A DNA stretch of 64,000 nt from contig OZ020306.1 of assembly GCA_963971305.1 (NCBI GenBank), forward strand, positions 41,871,512 through 41,935,511, in the 5' to 3' direction. The stretch is from Arcuatula senhousia. Taxonomy: Eukaryota; Mollusca; Bivalvia; Mytilida; Mytilidae. The notes under the pieces are model-generated. The model did not search any database. It saw only the letters and a program-made list of their open reading frames with translations, and was not told where the DNA came from. Positions 23,964-35,439 of the stretch are shown in pieces (within the stretch, counting starts at the first letter, position 1; the number at the start of each line of letters is the position of its first letter). The translations under genes and the position numbers were made by a program.

Positions 23964-24875
23964 GTCTCGCCTGCGAAGCAGAGCGGGACATAGGTGTTAC
24001 TTTACCGGCGGCGGCGGCGGCGGCGACGGCGGCGTTAACTTTATGGAAAAGTTTTATGAGCACCTCCATATCTCAAGAACTATAGGTCCTGGGTTGATGA
24101 AACTTGGTATGCATATGCCCCAGTAGTAGCTTAGCACAGTTGCATCCCCATCTTTTGACCTTGACCTTGATTTTTCGGTTGAGTGACTTTGACAATTTTC
24201 AATACATATAATAGCAATGAAAAAGTTTTGCGAGCACCTCCATATCTCAAGAACTATAGGTCCTAGGTTGATGAAACTTGGTATGCATATGCCCCAGTAG
24301 TAGCTTAGCTCATTTGCATCCCCATCTTTTGACCTTGACCTTGATTTTCCGGTTGAGTGACTTTGACAATTTTCAATACATATAATAGCAATGGAAAAGT
24401 TTTGCGAGCACCTCCATATCTCAAGAACTATAAGTCCTAGGTTGATGAAATTTGGTATGCATATGCCCCAGTAGTAGCTTAGCACAGTTGCATCCCCATC
24501 TTTTGACCTTGACCTTGATTTTTTGGTTGAGTGACTTTGACAATTTTCAATACATATAATAGCAATGGAAAAGTTTTGCGATCACCTCCATATCTCAAGA
24601 ACTATAGGTCCTAGGTTGATGAAACTTGGTATACATATGCCCAAGTAGTAGCTTAGCACAGTTGCATCCCCATCTTTTGACCTTGACCTTGATTTTCCGG
24701 TTGAGTGACTTTGATTATTTTTATTGCATATATTTGCAATGTTTAAGTTCTATAAACATCTTTTGATCTCAGAAACTGAAAATCCATGTAAATTCAAAAT
24801 ATAGTGGAAGTAAGAAAGAATAATTGTTTCTGATGGTGCCGGCAGGCGAGACATACTTTAGTGTTAACTCTTGTT
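23964..24875 (+). repeat. Family C repeat with exact 174-bp internal units
   Basis: The 5' hairpin is GTCTCGCCTGC GAA GCAGAGCGGGAC, then a GGC-repeat tract (24008-24034). It has four full units and one diverged unit with anchors at 24045, 24219, 24393, 24567 and 24741, each exactly 174 bases apart. Units contain TCAAGAACTATAGGTCCTAG and GATGAAACTTGGTATGCATA. The 3' arm GCAGGCGAGAC is at 24842-24852 and the terminus is CTCTTGTT. Confidence 0.85.
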
Positions 24876-25164
24876 AGTTATTTACGTTGCATTGGTGTTA
24901 CTTCCTTAAAAGTAATATCCTACAATGCTTATATCATTATAATCAAATTAATAAGATTTAAACCAATTGACCAAATTTTTAAATACACAAAGTTTAAAGC
25001 CTAAAGTAAAACGGTACCAACGAAAGATTTTGTACTCATAACATGAGACCCAATCAAAGTGGTAGTTTTCTTTTTCATCTTTTTAACTTTGAAACTTCAA
25101 ACCCATGAGCTTGATGCAGCAAAACTAATTTTGTTTTGCAGATCAAACAATTTAATTCCTTGCA
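24876..25164 (+). other. 5' flank / 5' UTR of the first SLC16 gene
   Basis: A pyrimidine-rich TTTTGTTTTGCAG at 25129-25141 looks like a splice acceptor 23 bases before the start codon. The 5' UTR may therefore begin in an upstream non-coding exon. No core promoter element is convincing. Confidence 0.4.
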
Positions 25165-25429
25165 ATGGAAGAAAAGAAAGAAAGTATCAAACGAGTAGAT
25201 TCAGACGAGTCTCTGGACGAGGATGATATTGAGGACTATATCCCGACCCCACCGGACGGAGGGTGGGGCTGGGTGATCGTGTTAGCTTCCCTAGTTTGTA
25301 ATATCATTGTGGATGGTATTGGATATTCATTTGGTGTTCTGCTTCCAATATTCGTGGATTATTTCCAAGCTCCTCAGAGCAAAGTGGCCCTTGTTGGATC
25401 CTTGCTGTGTGGAGTTTATCTGTGTGCAG
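25165..25429 (+). CDS. SLC16 gene 1, exon 1: N-terminus, TM1, start of TM2
   Basis: 88 codons plus one base. An acidic head ([19 protein letters not shown]) precedes [10 protein letters not shown]. The donor is GTAATT. It ends in [13 protein letters not shown]. Confidence 0.94.
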
Positions 25430-28400
25430 GTAATTGTACTTCCTTAGAAATTATTGAATGTTTCGTTAATGATCTTCTTGCTCAAAAAGTTGAAATTATC
25501 AATTCATGTTTATTATAATAAATGTTTAATTTTGTGTCGCATATAGATCCCTTCTATTTTTTAAAGAATACTAAGAAAGTCTTTCTTCACCCCACCATTT
25601 CATTCCATAGTCCATGTACCATATGGAAATGGAACATTTTCTTAAATAATACAGAGGGGAGTAAGATTGGGTGAATCGTCATGAACAAAATGCCTATTTA
25701 TGCTCCATTTACGTTCCATGTCCATCTATTGAAGGTGAACATGGATATATCACAAATATGCAAAATCATATATCTGCGAATTCTACATTTTAGAAAGCTT
25801 TAAATTTGGATGTTAATACAAACTAAGAGGAGGTCCAATTATATTTTCAGGTAAATGCAAAGCAAATCCACAAACAACCAACAATGGTCAAACGGGCTGA
25901 AATGGTATGACTTAAGTTTTCAACATTTTATAAGTTTTTTCCCCAATTATACTTTATGTGCATAACTCTTGACCTATTAATTGCATGGCTTATTATTTTA
26001 GGTATGGCCCCATTTGATAATTTGAAATAAAGACATTAGTGTTCCTTTTCAGGTCCAATTGTCAGTGGTCTAGTAAATAAGTTTGGTTGCAGGGCTGTTA
26101 CGTTTGTTGGAAGTTTTGTAGCCGCTACAGGATTCATCATTGGTTCTTTTGCACCAAGTCTGGATGTTCTGATTTTTGCGTATGGTGTTCTAGGAGGTAA
26201 ATGATAGAAGATATATTTAACGTATACTACGACTATTTAATCTTTGAAACTATATTTTATCCATTATTAAATGTATGTACTATTATTTTGTAATATGATC
26301 TAAGGAGAAAAATACTGTCACTTATAGTATTAGACAAAGAATGTTTAAATTGTGTAAAATGGGATGGTTTGTACAGTTTGATAACTTTCAAACTCATTCA
26401 ATAACGAAACATGAATTTACTGTTTGTTAGGTATTGGATAGTGCCGTAATGTGTCATTAGAATAGAGCAGAAAAGATAGCATTTGTGCTTTATTATACAG
26501 AAAAAAAAAGATAAATCATAGTTGGTCACTCCTGAACTTTTTTATATCAAAGATTTTATGATATGTGGTGGAAATGATAGATAATTGTTTACTTAATCAA
26601 ATAGTAAAAAGAAAATGATAGGTCCGTGTGCTCGTTTTCCAGATAAATGACGTCAAAAATTTGGCGGGAAATCAGACTCCTCAAGATTTTACATAACTTT
26701 AACATTGTGACGTTTTTGCCCTAAACAACCATGAAGTTGTATCAAGAATTTCAAGAAATTTTATACAGTTGGTTTTAAAGGTCTATATAATCAGAAAATA
26801 TCATAAAAAGTAGGGGTCAGTGTGCAAAAAATTTCTTCAATATTTAAAGGCAAAGTCTAGAGGAGTTCCAAAATCAGACTAAAATCCTGAAACATGAACA
26901 GTGACCATCCTTAAGATTGAAATTAAAATATGTCTTTAATGACCAATTGATAAACTCCTACATGTTCATCTCTCTGCCAAATTTAATTAAAGTAACCTAT
27001 ATGTAACCTTAATGACCCATTATGTATTTCAGGTATTGGTTTTGGAATGATATACCTCCCATCAATTGTAAGTGTTGGTTATTATTTTGAGAGAAGACGA
27101 GCTCTAGCTACTGGTATAGCTGTTTGTGGATCAGGAATAGGTACATTTATTTTCTCTCCACTTAACGATATTCTGTTGGAGAAATACGATTGGAGAAACC
27201 TCTTGTTCTTACAAGCGGGGATTGTTTTGAACTGTGTAGTTTGTGCCATGTTAATGCGTCCTTTGGAGCCAAAGAAAAAGCGACCTCCTAAAATTACCGA
27301 GGAAGAAAAAGAAGATATGCGACATCATTTTAAGATCACGGCGCTAAGAAGTCGCCACCGAACGACAGAATCTGAATCTAGTGTTCAAGACGTTAAAACA
27401 TTTGCAAAATTAAGAGAAGCAAAGTTAATGAGAGAAAATAAATTGAATGAAGAGGAGTCCGATTGTGCTTCTATGCCCAGTGCATTTTTTGTCAAGGGGA
27501 ATCCTGAAAGTAACCCCGGTAGTCCAGTAAGCGCTGCTCCTAAAAAATCGTTTTCATCAAATGGTTCAGCCCAACAAATATCCACTTCACCAAACACATC
27601 ATCCCATCATATTGCCCCAACCGCAAACGGTTCAGCTCATCAAATATCACTGAAAGTAGGGACACCTCAGAATGAGAGCAAATTATCAGAATCATCTATT
27701 GACAAAAAGATGGACTCTGAGGCCGAGCACAAACGGTCATCAAAAGGTGTTGCAATATCGGCCCATGAAGTTCAACCATTGATCGAGAATGGTTATATGA
27801 AACTGAAAAAGCCCAAGCCAAAACACCTTGCTACAGGATCGCAGGCCAGAATCGGATCTCAGGCCAGAATCGGATCTCATCGGTCCGTAGCTCATAAAGA
27901 AGACTATGCCAGACCGATGTATAAACAAGACATATTTTATAGCGGAAGTATATGCCATATTCCCCAGTATAAGTCTCAGGCAGACATGGGGAGTTATATT
28001 ACAAGTATCACGTCTATTCCTGGAGTTTCTGAGGTTCCCAAGACCTCTATTTGGGATAATTGCACCTGCTTGCCAAAGTCACTGGTTGACACTCTGAAAG
28101 AAATGCTTGATGTTTCATTAATGCTTGACTTTGGTTTTGCCATGCTTTGTCTTGGAAACCTGTTTGCCATGAGTGGATTTTATGTACCGTTTATGTACAT
28201 TGTCGATCGGGCTAAGAATCTTGGAATTGGTGGAACTGAGGCCGCCTTTCTTTTGTCTGTCATTGGTAAGTGGCTAGAGGCGGTACAATATCTAAACAGG
28301 TCATAAAAATAGGACATCTAATGATAATTATGCTGAAAATTAACTTGACATTCATTTTGTTGTGATAAACAATATGCGAATGTCAAACAACCTTTCCATT

Positions 28401-31400
28401 TTTCATAGAGCTCTTAAAAGAGGGGGCTTCTTGAGCAATTTTTGATTACCATTTTTGTTTTCGAGTCTGTTCTTTCAGACTAAGTTTCTTTACCTCTTTT
28501 CAAATACAGCAATGCTAAGTCAGTCAAAGCCACATTAATCCAGTTCTGTTAATTACTTTAAAACCATTCAATCGTTAAAAAATCTAAATAAAAAGACGGG
28601 AAACAAACCTTAAAGCAATGATCTGGATTGGACAATTAGAATGTCAAAATATCCCTATGCTCTTCGTTAAAAACTGGAGCTATTCTTGGCATATAATTCA
28701 TATTGAAAAAGTTTACGTAATAACCCACGAGCTACACATAATTACGACAATCAATTAAAATAATAGCCCATTCAAACTTCAATTGAGTATAACAATTCTG
28801 AAATGTTATCACTACGCTCACTAGGGAATTATCTACGCAATGAATGTTTTACCTTTTTTTCATTACAGGTATTGCTAATACTATCGGACGAGTACTTTCC
28901 GGATTCATCGCTGACATGAAAAACGTCGATGCTCTCGTGGTTAATAACGTTGCTTTGGTCATAAGCACGTTGTCTTTGTTCCTCCAGCCCTTTTGCAACA
29001 CGTACGAGCTGTTGATTGTCTTTTCAGTCGTGTACGGTCTTTGTGTCTGTAAGTTTTATCTATAGGTTTTAAATTCAGCTAAGAAGCAAAAATGCACCAA
29101 AGGGGCAATAAAACATCATTATTCCAAAAAGAAACAGCAGGCCTGGATTTCATAAAACATCTTAACTCTGAGTTTGATTTCCTCAAATTTATATATGATT
29201 TTTTAAAAGAAATTGGGAATTGAGGAAATCCTCAAATTTGAGATGTTTTATGAAATCTGACCCACAAAATCATCACAACGAAACAAACTAAACAAAAACC
29301 AAATACAGAAGTTTAATTTTTAGAAATGGAAGGTAATGAGATGTGGAATAAGTGTATGGGACACATACTACATTAATCAGTTACATTAAAAAAAATCACA
29401 TGGGATAATAGTCAGCAGTCTCCAATTATACCAGTATTCACTGTTCGCCATTTTGCAATATAAATACGGTAGGATCCCCATGCAGTAGGCTAAATTGCTT
29501 GTCCCTACCCATTACTCACATTGCTCCTCTCCGATTGGCCTTGTGTCCCCCTTTCTTCCACTTCATCATCATTTCATGTTCATTGTATCACCCGTTTCAT
29601 GCTCATCTCTCGGATGAGTAAAGCAATAACTAACTAACTAACCAAAGATATACATGTAGGTCATGTTTTGTTATTTATTGTTATTCCCAATGCAGCGTTA
29701 ATTCGGCCTTATGATGGCCATGAACATGAAAGGGGAGATGTTAATGAACACGAAATAATAATTAAGTGAAAAGTGGAATAGAGGCACAAGGCTAATACGA
29801 GGTGTAACCGGCTGGAAAAAAGGAGGAATGGGGGTGGTCAGTCAATAAAGCTTTCAGCAAGGAATCGGTCTAACTTTTAAGGTGCGGGGAATTCAACATT
29901 TTCTCCTCACGAAGCACCACTTTAGTTTGTGGTCAAACTTTCTGTATTAGACGACCCCAATTATATACAAGATGACACGGGCTGTCCCATTTATCACCTG
30001 GGACAAAAACCAAGTCGCTCTGGGGACAAAGTACCCGACTTGTCACCAGAATGATATATAAAACACAACCAAACCGCATTTTAACTTTGATAATTATTTT
30101 AACCGGATGACCTGCTCGATTAGAATGAAAATTACAAGTATGCAATATAGCATCATACGGTTCTATAAACGGTAGGTCAGAGTAAGTGTGATTTGTCAAA
30201 ATGAGTCAAGTAAAACCACCAAAGCGCAGGAAATATAGCACAATTCACTTTAAAGTACACCCAAGGACACTTATATCATCACAAAATGATGTATCATACC
30301 AACTCAAGTGATGTAATGTAAATCTTATGTGACAGTACAATGGCCTTAAATACAATAAACCAAAATTGTATATACATTGAGATTTAAATCAAATGTTCTC
30401 AAACGTTACAACTTTCCATTACAAATATTATATAACAGTAGCTGTTACTTAATACTTAAGGTTAATAGTTTCACTATGAATAAAATGACCGAGAGTGAGT
30501 GAGTGAATTGGTGTTTTACGCCCGTGCAACGCTATATAGGTTATCATGAAAAGGATGAGAAAATGAACATGAAATGATGATGATTAATTAAATATGGGGA
30601 TGGGGTGGGAAAGAAAGGAACGGTAAATTTTGAAGAACCACAGGAAAAGGGGAGAGGTGGGTAGGGGCGGAAAATTTAGCCTATGTGGTGCACTATTTGG
30701 CGGTCCACAAAGGGGTCTTTTACGTGCATGAAGCGTGGTACTCTTCACACACGTTGGCCCACTATGGTCAGCGGTCAGGGTTTCCGTATTATAGACCTGA
30801 CAACCCCTGCGGACGAGGGCCACCCCATTCAGCCACCTAGGGTACCTTGGTCGCTCTGTGGGCTGAGCACTGACCCGACGTCAGAATCCCAAGACCTTTA
30901 GTCGCCTCTTACGACAAGCTAGGCTCTGCTGCGGGCCTATTCGCCATGGGACTGGCCGAGAGTGTGCTTGTAATCTATCTTTGGACAATGTGAAAAATAG
31001 GTATAGCAGCCTATAGATATTAGATTATCAATTTTGATTCGAAGTTGTTTAACTTGATTTCTGTAACCACTCTTTATCTCTTCAAACTTTACCCTAAATA
31101 AAGCAGGAATTACCAATTTATGCCCATTCTTAGTGGTGAATAGCCCACAGCAACACTATTCTTGTCAGTAAAAATCAATGTCAAGAACGCCAGGAACCTG
31201 ATATGTCGGGTAAGGCCGCTTTGACCACAGAACAACTGGGATGTATACCCCGGGTGGTTGAATGGGGCAAACGACTGGGAGGTATGACCCATGTATTTTC
31301 CAGATGGTTGAATGGGGCAAACGACTGGGAGGTATGACCCATGTATCTCAGGTGGTTGAATGGGGCAAACGACTGGGAGGTATGACCCATGTATTTCCCA

Positions 31401-33746
31401 GGTTTGGTTGAATGGGGCAAACGACTTGGAGAGGGAGTCGATCAGCGTCTAGCTTGTTTTCCAATCCATGATAAATAAATGAGTTTAAATGACTGGAGTC
31501 TACACATTTCCTCTTTTTCCAGTGACAGTCAAAACTCTCATCCCGATTGGTTTCGTGCACCCTTTTTCTGCACGTCATCGTCATTTTATATTCAGGCAAT
31601 TTTTTTAAAGTAGGCTCAGTAGGGGGATACAACAGTCACAAACTGTGAGGGAGTCGATAAGCGTCTAGCTTGTTTTCCAATCCAGGATAAATAAATGAGT
31701 TTAAATGACTGGAATAGTGTCGACTGCTCATCGACTTCTATCAAAACCAGTCAATTTATGATTTTTTCAACTTGTTTCAGCTGCCTACATATCATTGACA
31801 TCTATTATTATCTGTGACCTCCTTGGACTTGCCAAACTGACAAATGCATTCGGTCTTCTGACCCTGTCTCGAGGTATTGCTGGTGTATATGGACCTCCAC
31901 TGGCTGGTAAGTTGTGTATTAAGGACAAAAAGACCGGAATGGAAGGGGAAATAAATCTAAAATACAAATAAGAAGGAGAAATAAATCTAAAATACAAATA
32001 AGAAGGAGAAATAAATCTAAAATACAAATAAGAAGGAGAAATAAATCTAAAATACAAATAAACATTTGAAAACATGATAGACTTTCAGTAAGGCATATTG
32101 AATTCATGGTACCGTTTTATCACTACAACCATTCCAAAGCCTAAATTGTCCATTAATTAAACTGCGGAATAGGCTGACACCTGGAAAAGCAGTCATTTAA
32201 CTTTTTGGTATCACTTATTATGTCGCCTGCAACGTGTTGCAGAAGCGACATATAGGAGTAACTTTGGCACTATCCGTCGTCTTGCGTCGTCCTGCGTCGG
32301 TGTCCTGCGTCCTGCGGCGTCACAAAAATTTCCGTCGCAGTTTTCCAGGCAACTACATGTCACAGCCTCTTGATATTTGGTATGTAGCTTCATCACATAG
32401 TACTATAAGGTGTAAAGCGATTTTATGCCCGAAAAATAACTACTTCCTGTTTGACGAATACTTAACGTTTTATATATAAAGGACAATAGATGCCAAATTT
32501 TCGTCGCAGTTTTCCAGGCAACTACATGCCACAGCCTCTTGATATTTGGTATGTAGCTTCATCTCATAGTACTATAAGGTGTAAAGCGATTTTATGCCCG
32601 AAAAATAACTACTTCCTGTTTGACGAATACTTAAAGTTTTATATATAATAGGCATTGATGCCAAATTTTTGTCGCAGTTTTCCAGGCAACTTCATGCCAC
32701 AGCCTCTTGATATTTGGTATGTAGCTTCATCGCATAGTTCTATAAGGTGTAAGGCGATTTTATGCCCGAAAAATAACTACTTCCTGTTTGACGAATACTT
32801 GACGTTTTATATAAAATGGACATTAGATACCAAATTTTCGTCGCAGTTTTCCAGGTAACTACATGCCACAGCCTCTTGATATTTGGTATATAGCTTCAAC
32901 GCATAGTACTATAAGGTGTAAGGCGATTTTATGGCTGCAAATTAACTATTCCTGTTAGATACGCAGGCGACATATGCATTCCAGGGAAGGCTCCATCTAG
33001 TTCGTATTGGGCTTGCTTTAATAAAAATCCTACCTAGGTTATATATAGCAATATTTAAAAATGTATATATGAAAATGGCAACATATGTTACTTAAATAAA
33101 AGAAGACTTGTGACAATGAGTAGTAGTAACCTACTTAAACCAATTTATAATAAAAAACACAAAGATAATATCATCTTTTTTATGCCTTTAAAGCTAAGTA
33201 TAACCTATTGTTGACAAAATTATCATTAAAAGTATACACCAAAGTACATATAAGTAATGTTTTGTTAAGGGTGATATATGATTTTGTGTTTTTCTACTAG
33301 GCAGTAGTTTTTGTTTTCATGCATCTTTTTTCATTTGTTCTTTATCGTATAGATCATATTAAAACCAAACAAATGGATCATAATAAAGACAAATTGTTTG
33401 GGTAGAAACTTTATTGATATAATGCTTTCTTATATGCAAACATTCGCAAAGAAAAACACAATCTTACTTGCTCTTCTTTGGACTTGTGATCTTCAACATC
33501 AGATTCTAAATAAAGAACATCACAAATATCTAAGCTATGATCTAAGCTATAAACTAAATAATTAATCATCGTTTTGTGATTCTTATTAAAGGTGCCGTAT
33601 ATCAGATAACCGGAAACTACGATGCTTCATTCTATCTTGGTGGTGGATTATTTTTGGCGGGAACGTTGTTCCACCTTTCATTGCACTTGCCGTGTGCAAA
33701 GCGCGGGAAAACACCTACAACTGACCAAGAAATGGTGTTCCAATGA
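25165..33746 (+). CDS. SLC16 / monocarboxylate-transporter-like protein, complete, six exons, 700 aa
   Basis: A proton- or facilitated-type major facilitator of the SLC16 (MCT) family in a membrane. Its substrate is unknown. Exons are 25165-25429, 26053-26196, 27033-28265, 28869-29048, 31781-31906 and 33592-33746. All introns are phase 1 with GT-AG ends. The family signature [10 protein letters not shown] opens TM1 (about residue 33). TM1-TM2 hold [14 protein letters not shown], and [20 protein letters not shown] lies at TM4-TM5. The predicted cytosolic loop between TM6 and TM7 is very long (about residues 218-490), Ser/Asn-rich and low in complexity, but ends in a conserved block with [13 protein letters not shown] and [10 protein letters not shown]. 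The start is the first ATG after the acceptor-like site. The acidic N-terminus precedes TM1 as in relatives. SLC16 membership is firm, but the subfamily (MCT9, 12 or 14-like) cannot be settled by eye. Confidence 0.95.
26053..26196 (+). CDS. SLC16 gene 1, exon 2: TM2-TM3 region
   Basis: 144 bases between TTTTCAG and GTAAAT. It encodes [20 protein letters not shown], then a hydrophobic run to LIFAYGVLG. The length is identical in the paralog at 60569-60712. Confidence 0.94.
27033..28265 (+). CDS. SLC16 gene 1, exon 3: TM4-TM8 and large loop
   Basis: 411 codons after TATTTCAG. It holds TM4-TM6, the long loop and TM7-TM8. A tandem [14 protein letters not shown] duplication is encoded around 27837-27878, and a [16 protein letters not shown] pair lies near 27560-27645. 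The donor is GTAAGTGG. Confidence 0.94.
28869..29048 (+). CDS. SLC16 gene 1, exon 4: TM9-TM10 region
   Basis: 180 bases between TTACAG and GTAAGT. It encodes [16 protein letters not shown], then a hydrophobic stretch to VVYGLCV. GR..SG..AD is typical of the second half of MCTs. Confidence 0.94.
29146..29257. repeat. Small inverted repeat (112 bp) in SLC16 intron 4
   Basis: The 17-bp arms GATTTCATAAAACATCT and its complement (29146-29162, 29241-29257) enclose further mirrored TTTCCTCAAATTT segments. It is probably a small MITE. No clear target duplication is seen. Confidence 0.5.
29330..29850. repeat. Family V (inverted) followed by S repeat fragments
   Basis: 29335-29440 is an inverted V copy (GAGATGTGGAATAAGTGTA). 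29466-29645 is a 5'-truncated S repeat ending AACTAACTAACTAACC. 29700-29850 is a diverged inverted S fragment (CATGAACATGAAAGG). Confidence 0.55.
30490..30958 (-). mobile_element. S repeat, near full length, inverted
   Basis: It starts with the tail GTGAGTGAGTGAA and GTGTTTTACGCCCGTGCAAC. It then has AAATTTAGCCTATGTGGTGC, CACACGTTGGCCCACTATGG and TTAGTCGCCTCTTACGACAA, and ends at the head GGGCCTATTCGCC. It lies in intron 4 of the first SLC16 gene and has the sequence GTCGTAAGAGGCGACTAA, which marks the (ACTC)n-tail subfamily. Confidence 0.7.
31126..31590 (+). mobile_element. S repeat with internal tandem expansion
   Basis: The head GGTGAATAGCCCACAGCA is followed by AAGGCCGCTTTGACCAC. One segment is then present four times at 48-52 base spacing (31256-31440). 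The rest of the repeat follows (TTTTTCCAGTGACAGTC, CGTCATCGTCATTTT). Confidence 0.6.
31256..31440 (+). repeat. Tandem repeat, about four units of 48-52 bp
   Basis: Units begin GGTTGAATGGGGCAAACGAC, continue TGGGAGGTATGACCC, and start at 31256, 31306, 31354 and 31406. The unit is a piece of the S repeat consensus, so the array arose inside an S copy. A flanking segment (31431-31496) recurs at 31647-31712. Confidence 0.8.
31781..31906 (+). CDS. SLC16 gene 1, exon 5: TM11 region
   Basis: 126 bases between TTGTTTCAG and GTAAGTTG. It encodes [16 protein letters not shown] and [16 protein letters not shown], then YGPPLA. The paralog exon at 63105-63230 has the same length. Confidence 0.94.
31948..32061 (+). 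repeat. 30-bp tandem repeat, 3.8 copies
   Basis: The unit is GAAATAAATC TAAAATACAA followed by ATAAGAAGGA. It is virtually identical in each copy and starts 41 bases after the exon 5 donor of the first SLC16 gene. Confidence 0.9.
32220..33002 (+). repeat. Family D repeat with 168-169 bp internal units
   Basis: The 5' hairpin is ATGTCGC CTGCAACGTGTTGCAG AA GCGACAT. A CGTCCTGCGTC-rich tract follows, then four units beginning GTCGCAGTTTTCCAGGCAAC at 32334, 32503, 32671 and 32840, containing TTGATATTTGGTATGTAGC. The 3' arm GCAGGCGACAT is at 32963-32973 and the terminus is CTAGTT. It lies in intron 5 of the first SLC16 gene. Confidence 0.85.
33592..33746 (+). CDS. SLC16 gene 1, exon 6: TM12 and C-terminus
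   Basis: The acceptor is TTATTAAAG. It encodes [20 protein letters not shown], then a hydrophobic run and a short polar tail [11 protein letters not shown] with TGA at 33744-33746. Confidence 0.94.
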
Positions 33747-35320
33747 ATGGAGAAATCAAATACTGAACCAACAGCAGTCTAAATGATGAGTTGATGTAAG
33801 AAAGTGCTTAAATGATGTGAGACTATACTTTAGAAACTTAAAAAGAGTTCAGGAGTAAACGAATTGTGTGTTTTAAAGTTTGTTGGTCAAATGATACTTA
33901 CGGGGTCATCTTGTATTTATGTGTGTATGCTTGGTTTCATTACTTTACTTCATTCATTCCAGCTTTTGTTTGAACAATTCAAGCTTAAGAAAAAATGCTA
34001 GTAATTATAGATTGAAGAGTTTGTTATATATATTAATTTTCTGTTGAAGTATGATTGTTTGTTGAAAAGAAATTGTTTTTGTAAATGTATAGTGATGTGT
34101 CTGGAGTCTGTGTACAGACTTTAAGTGTAGTGTGTTACTGGAGAAAAAAGAAATAATTTTCAAGTCCTCTATTAATGATTTTTTTAACAAACTTTTTTTA
34201 AATGTATATATTTGCTACTTATATTCCTTAAAAGTCCCATTTCAATAATCTAGTTAATTTTCAACATTATTGACCAAGATCCAGACTTTTATTTTATTAG
34301 CCAAAGATTATTTCAGCATTAGTTTTATTTACCACATGTATGCAGAATTTTTATAGAATCATTATTTTATATGGTATTTTTATGTTTTATTTTCATAATG
34401 TAAAGTCTGTATCATTTTGGCTGCAAAGCTTTTTTTGCTATGTTTTTTTATCATGCTCAATCCATGTTAACTATTGCCAGATCGTGATACATGTATATAT
34501 ATATGACAAACACATTATGTCATAATTTCATTGTGATATAATTTTAAACTATATTTTTAGTTGCTTCATTTTAAGGGAATGTTATCTTATTTTTAAATGT
34601 ATAAACTAAATTTTAAGGATTGCTTTTAAAAGATGTACATATGCATATTATTTTTTCCTTCTTAGGAGACAATGCACTATGGTTTAAAGGGGGATCCATA
34701 TTTGGACTAAGACTTTGGTAGAAATCTACCTTTATTTACCTGTTCAGGTAAATATCTTATTAGCCCAAACGTCCAGTGCAATTAGCCGAAATGAAAATCT
34801 GTAATTTTGAATTTTTAGCCTAAATGTAATGCGCCTGGTTTAAAGATGGAAAACTTGGTTTTTTTTCATTATTATGTTATCATTTCTAATTATATCGATT
34901 TCACCTTTTTAAAAGCATTTTATTAGGTATTGTCCACTGTCATGACTGTTGGTTTCATTTTCATTATTCTGTGTATTTCAATATGATGTCTTTGAATTTA
35001 TTATCACTCTGTGTTCTTTCTTCTGTGAATTTGTGATTTAGAAGAAATTGAACCAAATTATAGTGATCATATAAGATGTAAAACATGCAATCGGCAAACA
35101 AGGTATATGGATACTGTTTTGAACAATACTATTTTTTTCAAATTAATTGTTCAAATTTGTTTTATATTTATATTATGTAGAAAATATAATAAATTTCCTA
35201 CATAACAGTGCATCTTATTGGTCATTCTAATTCTAGCCTTAGCTTAAATAATTTTTTGAAACTTGAAACACGACCTTGTCCATAGATAAAGCTCATTATT
35301 ATGAATTCTAATAAAATTCA
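33747..35320 (+). other. 3' UTR and downstream flank of SLC16 gene 1
   Basis: Repeat-poor AT-rich sequence. The first good AATAAA hexamers are at 35188-35193 and 35310-35315, which would give a 1.4-1.6 kb UTR. The end is inferred only from those hexamers. Confidence 0.5.
35188..35193 (+). terminator. Candidate polyadenylation signal of SLC16 gene 1
   Basis: AATAAA followed by a T-rich stretch, 1.44 kb after the stop. No earlier AATAAA was seen after the stop codon. A second hexamer is at 35310. Confidence 0.4.
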
Positions 35321-35439
35321 AAAATTACATAATTAAAATAAAAAAACAAACAAACAAAATGATATCTAAATAATGAATATTCAAAGAAAAGAAGTCTTAG
35401 TTGGATACTTATTGTGGCACTCAAACGCAGCGTGAATTG

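Noticed and set aside
24008..24034. GGC trinucleotide tract as a coding poly-Gly/Ala or expansion locus
   Set aside because: It is the family C equivalent of the GTCC/GTC-rich tract after the 5' hairpin and is not in any gene.
24054..24485. 143-codon minus-strand frame with repeated MLSYYWGICIP-like segments
   Set aside because: It is the 174-bp unit of family C read on the reverse strand. The repetition follows the DNA array, and other copies are not open.
31785..32107. Minus-strand frames with repeated [10 protein letters not shown] / [10 protein letters not shown]
   Set aside because: They are the 30-bp tandem repeat read in reverse, partly overlapping exon 5 on the other strand.
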